DNA from: Beroe forskalii
Lineage: Eukaryota; Ctenophora; Nuda; Beroida; Beroidae
Assembly: GCA_011033025.1 (NCBI GenBank)
Contig: WFMF01000060.1
Span: forward strand, 372,001-436,000
Reading direction: 5' to 3'
Length of the DNA: 64,000 nucleotides
Position numbers and translations under genes: made by a program. Below, piece by piece: positions 12,470 through 24,311 of this stretch (position 1 is its first letter; every line of letters begins with the position of its first letter). The notes under the pieces are model-generated. The model had not been told where the DNA came from. It saw nothing but the letters and a program-made list of their open reading frames with translations, and did no database searches.

Positions 12470-12660
12470 GCTCGGAGGCTCGTCTACTGTCAAAATCGCT
12501 GTTCAATGCTCACCCTCGGACCCTTCGGGTCCTCGGGCTCGCGCACGATTAGGGTCGCCGTCCAGCCTCTGGCCTTCGGCCCTCGCACTGTTAGTTTCGG
12601 CTTCGCCGTTCAATGCTCGCCCTCGGGCTCGCAAACCGCCGCGGGAGGCTTGCCAGCCCC
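12470..12660. repeat. GC-rich, CpG-rich short-unit repeat patch
   Basis: Repeats of motifs such as GTTCAATGCTC, CCTCGGGCTCGC and TTCGGCCCTCG in an otherwise AT-rich region. Composition differs sharply from its surroundings. No supported gene. Confidence 0.45.
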
Positions 12661-14062
12661 CTGATATTTAAAATATTGATATATTTTGTTTCTTTGAATT
12701 CACCATAATATTTGTAACGTGAAGATGTATTTTACTATTGGTGATTTTATATTTGCTGTATCCATCCAAACGATGTTCATTGGTCGTTGCTAGCACAGAT
12801 CTACCTGCACATAACATTGCAGTGAGATAAAATTAGCCTCGACTGAGATAGTTTAAATCCAGGATAACTACAGGTGGAAGGAATATTTTCCTTTATCGCA
12901 ATAAACTTAGTAACACGGAGGTCACGAAAAGAGGAGTTTGTTTAGGAGGAGCAGATCAATAGGTAACACCTGCCCACATAACTTGCTATTACCTATAAGA
13001 TACCAACGACTATAGTGAAGGTTGATCACCTACAGTAAGGGCGGTCTATTGATACAACTTCAACTTGCGTAATTTAGCAAGAATTAACGGAAGAAATTAC
13101 GAAAAAATGCATTTTTTGTATTCAATTGTTCCTAACTGTAAATCTACTTATCAGATCGGTTTGAAGTTCGGACATGTACTATAAAAGTATAAAACATCAT
13201 GGATGTTGAAAAGGGATTTAGATCTATTTAAATGACTATGGTCTACGTGGTCTCGAGCGGTCTAAGGGGGCGTACCGAAGTATTTTAGTGTTTTTAATTC
13301 TACTAGGGAAACCAAAGGATACGAGTTTGATACTTTAGTGAATTTAAAACAACTATAACTTGACAAACGTATTTCGATACTTAATTACGACTAGAATGAT
13401 GCTGCTTGTGGTTTGGTGTTACTTACCTACAACATGGAGCAGTCGCCTAGCGAATGAAAAGTATTTAATTAAGACTCCGCTGAATTCATTTGAAGTCCAC
13501 TGGACTCAAGTTCACCTCAGTTCACTCAATTTCATATTATCTTATCGGAAATTCTTAGTTGTGCGAACAGTACACGGGCACCCATAATTATGTCCGTCCA
13601 ATGATATGCCCGACCATGAAATTCTTCCCATGTAATCTGGATGAGTTTCCATATTATAATAAACGGCTCTGAGTAATCAAAACATTTACAGATTCGTACT
13701 CCGACCTAAACTGTTAACTAAAATCTTTTTGTATGATAGTGTGATGAATCATGAACAATAGAATTGACCTAATTGGTTGCAATGGGCATAGTTATTAGAA
13801 TTGGTCAACAAATCGTCATTGTTTAAACTGTCATTGTATTGCATTTGCTAAACACATGTTATATCCTTGTCAGCTCGCGCTAGAAAGCGACTGGTTTGCA
13901 CGACTTCTCTACCAACAATACTGGTGACACCCAATTGGATCTTAGAACTGGATTGGACCCCAGAGCCTCGACATCTGTCGCCTTCTCCACTGAACTCAAG
14001 ACCAGGAATATCATGATCCAGCTAAGGGTTTTTTTATAGTCTATTACTGCGATATCGCTTTC
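12661..14062. other. No recognisable gene
   Basis: AT-rich spacer between the GC-rich patch and the retroelement. No exon, RNA gene or clear repeat unit was recognised. The region just before 14,063 probably belongs to the 5' part of the Penelope-like element. Confidence 0.4.
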
Positions 14063-16440
14063 AGACAACGCTTCGCCCACAGCAAGCAGAACTACGACGA
14101 CAACCTCCGATCCCTACACCTCCTCCTCTCCCCCGACTACTACCAGAAACTCCTCCACCTACATGTGAAGAAGTCTTGCTACACCCACAAGAAGCAGCTT
14201 CTCAAACACAAGAAGAAGTTCGACGCCCTCCTCGCCGAACACGACACTCCCTTCCTCTCCCCCTACGCAGCTCTCCCGACGTTCGACATCCACACACCCA
14301 CCTTTCGAGGACCTCTCTACACCACCAAACCTATCACCAAGGACAACACCACGAAGACCGTCATCAACCTCTCCGACCATCCCCTCACCACGGCTCAGAC
14401 TGAAGTCCTCTCCCTCGGGCTGAAGTTCGTTCCTACCCCCACCACCGACCCTACCCCCGACTTGGCTCCCCTCATCCAGAACGTCACCAAACAACTCGGA
14501 GACGGAATGGAATCCTCTGTCACACACCAGGTTACCTCTGTATTGTCTGACTATGACCCACAACGTGACACTACCCGTGACAATTTGACTAAACAACAAC
14601 GTTCTGCTTTGATATCACTCAAGAAACTTAAGTCTGAACTTCGCTTTCTTCCTGCTGACAAAGGCAACGCCACCGTTGTCTTGACCAACCAGCAATACAT
14701 TGACAAGGTTAACGACCACTTATCTTCAGGAAGTTACACTCTTCTCTCGTCCGACCCTACAGCGTCCATCACCTGCAAACTTCACAACGTCCTCAAGAAG
14801 CTGCTCAAGGAGAAGAAGATCGACGCCTCCCTCTTCAAACAGATGCGGAACCTCCACCCCAGATGGCCTCAGCTCTACGGTCAACCGAAGATCCACAAAC
14901 CTGGAGCTCCCATCCGTCGTCCTGTGGTCTCCTTCTACAACACCCTCTCGAGGCTCTCCACAAAACCCTCTCGCACATCCTGAAGCCCCTGACGCAGAAC
15001 CACCTCCGCCTCAAGGACTCCCTCGACTTCCGATCCAGATTCTAGCATCCCTCAACCCTTCCTACCCCTACCACTCCTCCCTCGACGTCCAGTCCTCTAC
15101 ACCTCCTGTGACATGCGCCTAGCAACGAAGTCAGCCATCTCCTCCTTCGAGCAGAACCCTCCTCCTACCTTCCAACCTCTCCTCCTCTACCATCAGGACT
15201 CTCATCTCCTTCTGCCTTGACAACTCCTACCTCGAGTTCAACGGCTCCTTCTACTCGCAGGATGTTGGTGGACCCATGGGCTCCCCCTCACGGTGCGCAG
15301 CTAGCAGAGATCCGGGTAGCAGAAGTCGAAGACCTCGCCCTCTCCACCTCTCCTGACCCTCCCAACTCCTACTGCCACTTCGTTGACGACGGCCTTGGCT
15401 CCTTCAGGGACAGACAACACGCAGACTCCTTCCTCAACTTCATCAACTCCCTGACGGACGACCTCACCTTCACCCTGGAACACCCCTCTCCCGACGGAAC
15501 CATCCCTTCCTTGACGTCCTCATCCATCCCGACAAGTCCACATCGGTCTACAGGAAACCCACCCACACCAACCTCTACACCCGCTACGACTCCTGCACAA
15601 CGACTTCCTCCAAGGACAGTGTCATCAGATCCCTCACCAGACGGGCCCACAACCTCTGCTCTCCTCAACACCTCGACGCGGAACTTCAGACAGTACGACA
15701 CACCCTCCTACAGAACGGATTCCCTCCCTCCCGCATCTCCTCCATCATGACAGAGGTCTCCCAGAAGTTCAACAATCCCTCCACCCACCAATCTCTCGCT
15801 GCCTTCAACAGAGACATCAGTCATCAAACCACGACCCTCCTTGAAGACATTCCTACCCTTCCATCCCTCCCTCTCCAAACCCATCAAGAAGATCCTCAAC
15901 GACCACGACATCGACGTCACCTTCTCCTCCAACACCTCCCTCCGGAACCTCCTCACCAAGACAAAGACTACTCCTCCCTCCTCCCAGACTCCCAACACCA
16001 TCTACGAGATCAGCTGCCTCGACTGCCCCGCCAAGTACAACGGACAGACCTACCGCCCCCTCCTCGACAGGATGAAAGAACACGAGAGATGCTACAGACT
16101 GAATAACGCAGTTGACGACACTACAGACAGAGTGAAATCTGCTCCAGCTCATCACTCCCTCACCACTGGACACAACATTGCCTGGAACGACATCCACATC
16201 CTCAAGTCCCTCCCTCCCGCTCCCACCTAGACCTGACAGAACAGGCTGCCATAGCCACTAGGAAACCATCTATGAACAGAACAGACAGCGCTCCAAAGTG
16301 CAGCACCCTGTGGAACCCCATCCTCCCCAAGATCTCCTCAACCTTCAGACCTACTGACTCAGAATCCTCTTCCCTAACTACTGACACCACTTTTCTTGTT
16401 TATGTTATTAGTGATATTGTATTTGATTATCCCGTCACCT
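14063..16440 (+). mobile_element. Penelope-like retroelement, frameshifted (RT plus GIY-YIG endonuclease)
   Basis: Motifs of the Penelope-like family occur in order across several frames. They are the N-terminal NLSDHPLTTAQ block (near 14,360), LPADKGNATVV (14,655), LYGQPKIHKPGAPI (14,875), GGPMGSP (15,270), the RT active-site-like FVDDGL (15,380), YRKPTHTNLYTRY (15,550) and a GIY-YIG-type IYEISCLDCPAKYNGQT (16,000) with R and EH downstream (LDRMKEHERC). A tail resembling PSMNRTD follows near 16,270. At least four frameshifts or stops separate these pieces, so the copy is dead. Base composition is strikingly C-rich on the plus strand, unlike its neighbours, which may reflect a young family with its own codon bias. 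Ends are not defined by target duplications. Confidence 0.85.
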
Positions 16441-17501
16441 GATCACTCACACCCTCCACCCTTCCCCCACTCCCTGACACCACTCATTTCATTTATAAGC
16501 ATCCTCTCACCTTCCATCTTCAGCTGACGACGATAATCACATGATTTTCGAAAGCTCCTGATTTAAAGTTTATCGTATCATTTAAACGTTTAACTTGCTC
16601 TCTAACTTTCAGACAAGTTCCTCATACCATGAATCATGACACTAAATCATAGCACTGCCATATGTACCGCGGTATGTGCCGACTACAGAACTGCAGATTT
16701 CAAGTTCCCCTATTTCTTCACCTTGCTCTTATTTCAGCTGATTCACTATCAATAGTAGACTACTTGTTCCCATCTGATGCGATGACTTGAGCTAATTGGC
16801 TCTCCACCCTCTGTAATTTTATCTTAATCAACCCATCTACAAGTATGTTATATCCATGTGTAACAATCCACGTGTAATGATGTGGTTTGATAACGTATGA
16901 CTGTTGCGAAACTACTATGAGATTTTGGTCGGTGTGCCTATCGTGGTCACTACTATTGACTCACTATTGACCACTTCTGTTTCAGGTCACCTGGTGGGGG
17001 CCTCTGGAAACACCACCTGTACCAGGGGCAGGTTCTCAAGATAGGGTTCTCCAAGACTGCATCCGACATCGGCTACAATCGAAGGAAACACGCACTTCCT
17101 GTATCCCATTTTCTTCGCTGCCCTAGCTTCCCCTACAACTTCAATAGGAGCTGTAATTCCCTCGATTTCATTCCCAGTTCCTCGGCTCTCTCACTCGTAT
17201 GGGCGACTACCTCCATTTAAGAAGGGTTCCTGAAGGTACTGCCGGTATGGTTTGGGCCAACTCTCGTGTCTTTTGTCCTCGACATCCTCCTGTACCCAAC
17301 ATACTCAACGAGACTTCGGGTTTTCTGTACTATGGTTGGTCAGCACTGCGATTTACCCCAGCTATCTTCTGCTCTTCTGGGTACCTTCTTCTTGCTCTTT
17401 CCTCTCAGCTCGCCGGCCAGGAGCCGGTTTGGACTTTGGTTACCACATTTAAGTCCCCAACTCCGTTTTCCGTGTATTTTTTGTCCTCACTCTTCTATTT
17501 T
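16441..17501. other. No recognisable gene; C/T-rich stretch
   Basis: The 16,985-17,500 part is rich in short overlapping frames in all three plus-strand phases, a composition effect rather than a gene: no frame is longer than about 106 codons and none has a domain I know. The first part is probably the 3' tail of the Penelope-like element. Confidence 0.4.
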
Positions 17502-19081
17502 AGTAAGGGCTGTATTTGATATACCTGAACATGGGTGTGAAATAAATCTTAATCTAGGTTTGAGGGTTGGATCCGATAGTATATAGGTCAAATATATACC
17601 AAAAAAAAAGTTTCAAAAATTTTCGATGCGGAAACCCATTTTTGGGCCACGCCCATTTTGGGCAGTGGCCAAAAAATGAATCAACGATATCTCAGCTTCT
17701 GTTTGAGGAAAAGTTATTGATGACCACTCTAACTGACGTAGAATTGGCGGTTTTACTAGGGTAGAACATGGTTTTAAGGTTCTATCTCATCCCGTTCCCG
17801 AGATAATCCCAAATTTGGCCATTTTGGCTGTCCATCAGGCCCAATTTGGGCTTATGGGCAGCTTATGAGATGGAGAACATCAGAACCATGTAACTCGACT
17901 GGAAATGATCGGTTTATGAGGGTAGAACATGGTTTCAAGGCTCTATCTCAAGCCGCTCCCGAGATAATCCCAATTTGGCCATTTTGGCTGTCCATGAAGC
18001 CCAATTTGGGCGTTTCGACAGCTAATGATATGGAGACCGTCAGAACCATGTAACTCAACTAAAAATGGCTGATTTATGAGGGTAGAGCATGTTTTTAAGG
18101 ATCTATCTCAACCCGTTCCCGAGATAATCCCCAATATGGTCATTTTGGCTGTCCATGAGGCCCATTTTGGGCATTTGGACAGTTTATGAGATGGAGAACA
18201 TCGGAACCATGTAACTCGACCAGAAATGATCGGTTTATGAGGGTAGAGCATGTTTTAAGGCTCTATCTCAACCTGTTCCCGAGATAATCCCCAATATGGC
18301 CATTTTGGCTGTCCATGAGGCCCATCCTGGGCATTTGGACAGCTTATAAGACGGAGAACATTAGAACCATGTAACCCGATGGGAAATGATCGGTTTATGA
18401 GGGATTGAGGGAAGATCGTGTTTTTCAGGCTCTATCTCAACCCATGCCCGTGATAAATCCCAACATGGCCATTTTGGCTGTCCATGAGGCCCATTTTCGG
18501 CATTTGGAGAGCTTATGAGATGGAGACCATCGGAACCATGTAACTCCACTGGAAATGGTCTTTTTTGAGGTTGGAGCATGGTTTCAAGGCTCTATACTCA
18601 ACCAGACACGCGAGATGGTCATTCTATTACTTGCTCTTGAGGCATTCAGTTTATAAATCTTACCAAAACAATATGAGATTTACTGCAGAGAAATGTTTAT
18701 TTATCAATTTGATACAATTGGCATGAAAACATAAGATACAGATCAGCATATAATATCAAAATAAACATACACTGTTATCGAAGTATACAGTTGAAGAAGA
18801 TACAAACATAAGGGTTCTTCAAACCTGAGCTCATTAACATTTGCGATCTTCGTTTCACCTGCAATGAGTCCCTTTGGGTATGGCATCCTTTTAATGAGTT
18901 CAATTTCGCTTTACAGTATGCAGGAGAATATCCTTCTCATTGTGTGATTCACACGACATTCTATCAAGTCCATCATTTAATACATTATCATAATGTATAT
19001 TCACAGGGATATATATCTACTGGTATAGTACTGATCTGACGTCTTCCTATGTTAGTATGACAAGTGTCTATAAAATACACA

Positions 19082-19194
19082 GACACGCGCCTATCGGGTC
19101 CATTTTGGGATGCTGCCCGAGGGATGTATCCGGTTTTGGCCCGAGCCCGTAGGGCGAGGGTCTTAACCAATATGGACCCGATCAGGCAAGTGTC
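19082..19194. mobile_element. Hairpin MITE, copy 1, inside the foldback element
   Basis: Inverted termini GACACGCGCCTATCGGGTCC and GGACCCGATCAGGCAAGTGTC (one arm). The middle has CCGGTTTTGGCCCGAGCCC. Nearly identical to 19,561-19,673 in the same orientation. Confidence 0.7.
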
Positions 19195-19560
19195 TATATA
19201 TTATAGACTCGAGTGAAAACGTCAGAGGGTTCTATAATTTGCTACAAAAGCTGATTCAGCTATATTGAGATAACAATGCACCGAAAATGTTGAGATTATC
19301 TGAAATTGAGAAACTCATTATATACTCACCTCATTAACACCTGTTAGAACTTCTGAGTTCATCGGATCACAAGTCTTGGAGCCACCATTAAAGCAGTAAC
19401 CACAGTGCAGGAGAGTATTATCCCTCGGAGAACTTGGGATCTAGAATCTTCTACACCACATACCGATTATCTCTTGATGACTAAGCTAGTCATTACATCG
19501 AGTACCTCAGCTGAGTGCACCAATTGAGCCATAGGTCCGCCAAAATCTAAAAAATAGATA

Positions 19561-19673
19561 GACACGCGCCTATCGGGTCCATTTTGGGATACTGCCCGAG
19601 GGTGGTATCCGGTTTTGGCCCGAGCCCGTAGGGCGAGGGTCTAAACCAATATGGACCCGATCAGGCAAGTTTC
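19561..19673. mobile_element. Hairpin MITE, copy 2, inside the foldback element
   Basis: Second copy of the 113-bp hairpin, with a few substitutions (for example ATACTGCCCGAGGGTGG). Both copies are followed by TCTATATATTATAGAC, so homology extends beyond the hairpin. Confidence 0.7.
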
Positions 19674-20602
19674 TATATATTATAGACCCGCATGAAAACT
19701 GCAGAGGGATCTATAATTTAGGAATTATCTCGGGAACAGGTTGAGATAGAGCCTTAAAACACGATCTTCCCTCATAAACCGATCATTTCCCATCGGGTTA
19801 CATGGTTCTAATGTCTTCCTTCATAAGCTAGTCAAAATGCCCAGGATGGGCCTCATGGACAGCCAAAATGGCCATATTGGGGATTATCTCGGGAACAGGT
19901 TGAGATAGAGCCTTAAAAACATGCTCTTCCCTCATAAACCGATCATTTTTGGTCGAGTTACATGGTTCTGATGTTCTCCATCTCATAAACTGTCCAAATG
20001 CCCAAAATGGGCCTCATGGACAGCCAAAATGGCCATATTGGGGATTATCTCGGGAACGGGTTGAGATAGATCCTTCAAAACATGCTCTACCCTCATAAAT
20101 CGGCCATTTTAAGTCGAGTTACATGGTTCTGACGGTCACCATATCATTAGCTGTCGAAACGCCCAAATTGATTCATGGACAGCCAAATGGCCAAATTGGG
20201 ATTATCCCAAGCGGCTTGAGATAGAGCCTTGAAACCATGACACCTCATAAAGTATGATCATTTCCAGTCGAGGTACATGATTCCGATGTTCTCCATCCAA
20301 GCAAATTGGGCCTGATGTAAAAGCCAAAAAATTTGGGATTATCTCGGGAACGGGATGAGATAGAACCTTAAAACCATGTTAGTAAAACCGCCAATTCTAC
20401 GTCAGTTAGAGTGGTCATTAATAAATAGAAGCTGAGATATCTTTGATTCATCAATGGTTTGGGCGTGGCCCAAAAATGCTCATCGAAAATTTTTGAAACT
20501 TTTTTTTTGGTATATATTTGACCTATATACTATCGGATTCAACCCTCAAACCTAGATTAAGATTTATTTCACACCCATGTTTGGTATAGCCCTTACTATT
20601 TG

Positions 20603-21364
20603 CAGCTTTCCATCGTACTGACCAGCTCAGAGTCAATGTTTGGGTGCTTTCTGAAGTCTTCTGGACACGTAGGAATCTCTCAATAACACACAAAAGCCAT
20701 CTCAGCGACTTGTTAATTCTCAGGCTTTCTCTGTCGAGATATAAAATGCGTGAAGAATCCTTTTCTTGACGTCTTGACCTCAGCTCTGCGATGAACTGTA
20801 TCCGGTTCGGAGAGTCCCGTAATTCGATCTCTTAACGTAGGGCACGGACCAGTTCTGGAAGGAGGAATCTTTGGTCTTGGCACAACGTCCCATCATCCAA
20901 CAAAGCCAAGAGCATATTATGAACTCGTGGTGCTGGTGTGGCATTCATTGAGTTGGCGTACATCAAAGCGGGTCAGATAAAGGATGAGGTCCCCCCCTTC
21001 TTATACTTCATGGGTGCTCGAACATACTGTTTGTAGGATTGCTCTGCTCTCCCTTGCCACGCCTCTTGGCGGTACCATCGTTGCCTCCGCATTACCCCCT
21101 CAGAAGCTAGAACTGGCGTGAATCTTGTTCGTTCTCATGATCTCCCATTAACCAATTTGATAAATCTATGCTATGTAATTGTTAAGAGTTGTTATCTTTA
21201 CTCTATCATATTGATATATTCAATGCTCGTACTTGTCTAAGCTGATTCGTCTTCAGGACCTAGTAGATACGTCCAAATGATGAGGTCCGGTTTTGTGAGT
21301 GAAAACCTGAGACTTATCTGATTTAAGTTAATCACCAGGAATGAATTTCTTATATGTTTCAAAG
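20603..21364. other. No recognisable gene
   Basis: Sequence between the foldback element and the inverted APRT segment. No splice-bounded coding exon or domain was recognised on either strand. Confidence 0.4.
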
Positions 21365-21749
21365 TTCAAACCTATCTATTTTCTACTGAAATTAAGATGA
21401 ATCTGATATATTCTGGCATGCAGCGTCACACCGGAAAAAGTTTCATCCAAGATATTTTCGGCCAGTCCTCACCTTACGTATTGTTTTATGTAGCGCGCGA
21501 AACAGATTTAGTGATATATAAGCCGCGCGCGCGGCTCATATATTTGTCGGTCCGTTTCTTTATTGCGTGCACGGTGGAAAATTCCTAAGCCCGCATAGGT
21601 TTGTGTACGTTGTACGCGTGCTGCGTTTCCCCGGTGAAGCGCGCAACGCAAACAGAGATATACGTGTTTAGCAAATCAAAAATCAGGTTTAATGTAAAAA
21701 TGCACACAAATGTCACTACGAATAATATTTTTCATGGATTGTTTTGCAT

Positions 21750-21834
21750 TTCCCCTAACCAGGGGTGTCGATACGTTTAGCGCTTGCCGCGCCGCGCACT
21801 CCGTGCGCGTAACCAGGGCCCTGGTTAGGGCAAG
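21750..21834. mobile_element. Mini-transposon with 8-bp target duplication (hAT-like), arm 1
   Basis: Flanked by TTTTGCAT on both sides (21,742-21,749 and 21,835-21,842). The ends are TTCCCCTAACCAGGGG and CCCTGGTTAGGGCAAG, inverted to each other. Arm 2 has the unoccupied site (GTTTTGCATCAG on the minus strand). A relative sits at 63,727-63,787. Eight-bp duplications are typical of hAT elements. Confidence 0.8.
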
Positions 21835-22396
21835 TTTTGCATCAGTTAGAAAACGAAATTCCTCAGAAACAAATGGAGCCAGACGTTTGATTTAGGCCTC
21901 CAAAACTTTTTTTAGCCCATTTGGGCAAAAAATATGCATAAAATGGGCTCAAAAATGTTTGGAGGTCTAAATCAAAATTCCAGCTCTATTAGTTTCTGAG
22001 GGTTTTAGTTTTCTAACTGATGCATAAAGAATTACGAAGAAAAAATATTTGTAGCGACATTTGTGTGTGTTTTTACATTAAACCTGATTTTCTATCAACC
22101 TAAGTCTATGCAGACGCCTCACTGCCTCAGATTTTAAAATTGCATTGATTGTTGTGTGATTCTCGACTAAAAAGCGAGAATGGTGCAATTATATCATCTT
22201 AGAAACAATCATCACGTTGCTGTAACCAGCGCCCTATTGTGCATGAGCGTAAGTTCCTAAGGGATCATTCACATATTATGTAATCAATTTTTGGCCGATT
22301 ATAACAACCCCCCCACCCCCCCCCCTTGTAATCAAGTTTACAGTAGTTGTACTTGTTAACATGTAACGTAATCTTTCCCAACCTTAGCCATACAGC

Positions 22397-23861
22397 ATGG
22401 AAGGGGGCTCTGATTCTCCACCTCAGATGAACCATGTTATCAAGCAGTTAATTGATGTTGTTGAAGATTGCCCTGATTTTCCTAGAAAAGGTATCTTATT
22501 CAAAGATATAATGCCTCTGTTTCGACATCATGAACTTGTGGATCAGACATGCACATTACTGAAAGATAAGGTACCATATTTCCACATCTCCAATTGTCAA
22601 TGAGGTTTAGTAGATGTCACCATCTTGGTGATCCGAAGAATGGGTCAACTAAAATTAGTGTAATCATTCATAAACACATGCACATTAATTCGATTACTAC
22701 ATCATTAATATTTCTCTAATTGTTTTCAAATCATGAAATTTTTCCTGATTGCATTTATCATGTGCAGGCCTGAAGTTGGAAATGGAAGTAAAATGCTCAT
22801 CAATTCTAGAGAGTGCATCTATTATCAATCTTTGACCTAGCCTGATTCTGTTCACTGTTTATTAAGGTCTGGGAGAATTGAATGCCTGCACACCACTCAT
22901 CTTGGTGTGACTCACTTAGATCCTGCTGCTCTCCACATTGGATTACCTAAAGGGATCATGTTGGTGTTCAAGTATGGAGTTGGAGAAAAGTCTTGCAGAT
23001 TGATGTCTTGAAGAAAGATTTCTTTTTAATTCAAAAATGTATATAATGTATTGCTTATGTTTATTTTCAATAATTTCATGTAGAGGAGAAAACTCAAGGT
23101 TTTCTCTATTGTCATTGTTAGTGCCAGAACAGAGAGAGAAGTTCTGTGAGGTCAAATCTGCATGGGAAAAAGTCACATATCTACAAGGGTAATGAAGAAA
23201 GAAAATTTAGTCCAAATATCTAACAAAAGCATGGCCTATTACACGATAATACTGAAATGCATTTTCAGATCCTGAATCTCAGTAAAGTTGCTGATGTCAT
23301 TGTTGGGGTAGAAGCAAGAGGTTTCCTTATTGGTCCCATTATAGCCCAAAAACTTGGCGTTCCATTTGTAGCACTGAGGAAAAAAGGAAAGCTTCCTAGA
23401 GAATGTTTCTCTGTTAAATATGAGAAGGTCTGTTCTTTTCAGACAGCTGTCTTTACTTTAACCAGCTAAACGCTGTTAAGTTTTTATTGAAGCATTTACT
23501 GTTTCATTTTAAGTTCCTTTTTATCTTTTGTGAATTATCTAAAAAATGGATATTGTAATTTCACTGCAAAATAATGTTCAATTCAATTTAAGTGTTGCCA
23601 TGATGCTAAGATCCAAACTTTTTTATATGGCTACTTGGTAAATCAATTTTTGGGTTAAAAGTTGTCACTTGGCATCAGCTCATGATTCCTCTTGCCAGTG
23701 ATACTTCAAAATTTTTATATCCAAACGTTTCACAAATAATTAAAGCTGAGTATGACATACCTATTCATTGCAGGAGTATGGAGTTGATGAGTTTGAAATA
23801 CAGGTTGATGCTCTCAAAGAGAATGAGAATGTTGTTGTTGTGGATGATTTACTTGCTACAG
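22397..23861 (+). CDS. APRT: Adenine phosphoribosyltransferase, exons 1-3, truncated by the gap
   Basis: APRT is a cytosolic purine-salvage enzyme: adenine + PRPP gives AMP + pyrophosphate. Exons 22,397-22,570, 23,269-23,427 and 23,774-23,861 join in phase 0/0/1. They give the N-terminal [14 protein letters not shown] segment, the [15 protein letters not shown] block, RKKGKLP, and the PRPP-binding [10 protein letters not shown] motif where the gap intervenes; arm 2 supplies the rest of the gene. The ATG lies in ACAGCATGG. No internal stop is present in the coding exons. The 3' exon (GGT start, C-terminal about 48 residues) is missing only because the contig ends about 7 bp into the intron. 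Confidence 0.93.
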
Positions 23862-23868
23862 GTTAGAA

Positions 23869-23968
23869 NNNNNNNNNNNNNNNNNNNNNNNNNNNNNNNN
23901 NNNNNNNNNNNNNNNNNNNNNNNNNNNNNNNNNNNNNNNNNNNNNNNNNNNNNNNNNNNNNNNNNNNN
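23869..23968. other. Assembly gap (100 N)
   Basis: Exactly 100 N, the usual placeholder for a gap of unknown size. The left edge falls in an APRT intron; the right edge starts unrelated sequence. Order and orientation across it are therefore not proven by sequence. Confidence 0.99.
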
Positions 23969-24151
23969 GCTACTTAAGTTTCTGTAAAAATGAATTCTTT
24001 AAATGAGAATAAAGGTAAGTTAACATAAATGCCCCTTGTTTCAGTAATTTAGTGACCATGTAAGTACCTAAGTAGCGGTATACGGTCACCGTAGGAAACA
24101 AAAGTGGCACAAAATACTAAATAGCTTTGAATCGAATTTGTTTTTTTGTAG

Positions 24152-24311
24152 AAAGCACTCAGAATCTATAGAAGCATTCTATTCAGACAAAGTTCGATTA
24201 TTCGCTAAGGAGGTCGTCAGACGGCAGAGGAAGTGGTTGGGGTATGATCGTACTAGTATAATCTTCAATCCAGTTCCCGATTTCAGCTGTAACCGTATAG
24301 CTGTATTATAG
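24152..24311 (+). CDS. Possible 3'-terminal exon of an unidentified gene
   Basis: Preceded by a good pyrimidine tract and acceptor (TTTGTTTTTTTGTAG), open for 52 codons in acceptor phase 2, ending at TAG 24,309-24,311, with AATAAA 18 nt later (24,329-24,334). Translation starts KHSESIEAFYSDKVRLFAKE and is basic and helical in character. A donor-like GG|gtatga also occurs at 24,240, so it could instead be an internal exon. I do not recognise the protein; upstream exons would lie in or beyond the gap. Confidence 0.3.

Larger units (their letters stand above)
17502..20602. mobile_element. Large foldback element with tandem repeats inside inverted arms
   Basis: Both ends carry the same sequence in opposite orientation (left TAGTAAGGGCT ... 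CATGGGTGTGAAATAAATCT; right mirrored near 20,560-20,602). Each arm contains several copies of a unit of roughly 175 bp, marked by CCCGAGATAATCCCAA, GGCCATTTTGGCTGTCCATG and GAACCATGTAACTCGA. Copies run forward at 17.8-18.6 kb and reversed at 19.7-20.4 kb. The centre (18.6-19.7 kb) is different and holds two copies of a smaller hairpin element. This matches foldback transposons, which have long inverted repeats built of subrepeats. No transposase frame found. Confidence 0.8.
21365..23868 (+). repeat. Inverted duplication, arm 1 (APRT region)
   Basis: From TTCAAACCTATCTATTTTC to the scaffold gap, this matches the reverse complement of 61,171-64,000. APRT exons are identical by eye and introns differ by scattered substitutions and indels. 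Insertions differ between the arms: an 85-bp element at 21,750 is absent from arm 2, and the 408-bp and 61-bp elements of arm 2 are absent here. Confidence 0.9.

Noticed and set aside
17199..17586. Overlapping open frames of 65-106 codons, one with receptor-like hydrophobicity
   Set aside because: All three plus frames are open because of T/C-rich composition; no acceptor, domain or conserved motif, and they run into the foldback element.
22943..23176. Minus-strand 77-codon frame in the APRT intron
   Set aside because: Lies opposite an intron, has no domain, and the corresponding frame is not preserved in arm 2.
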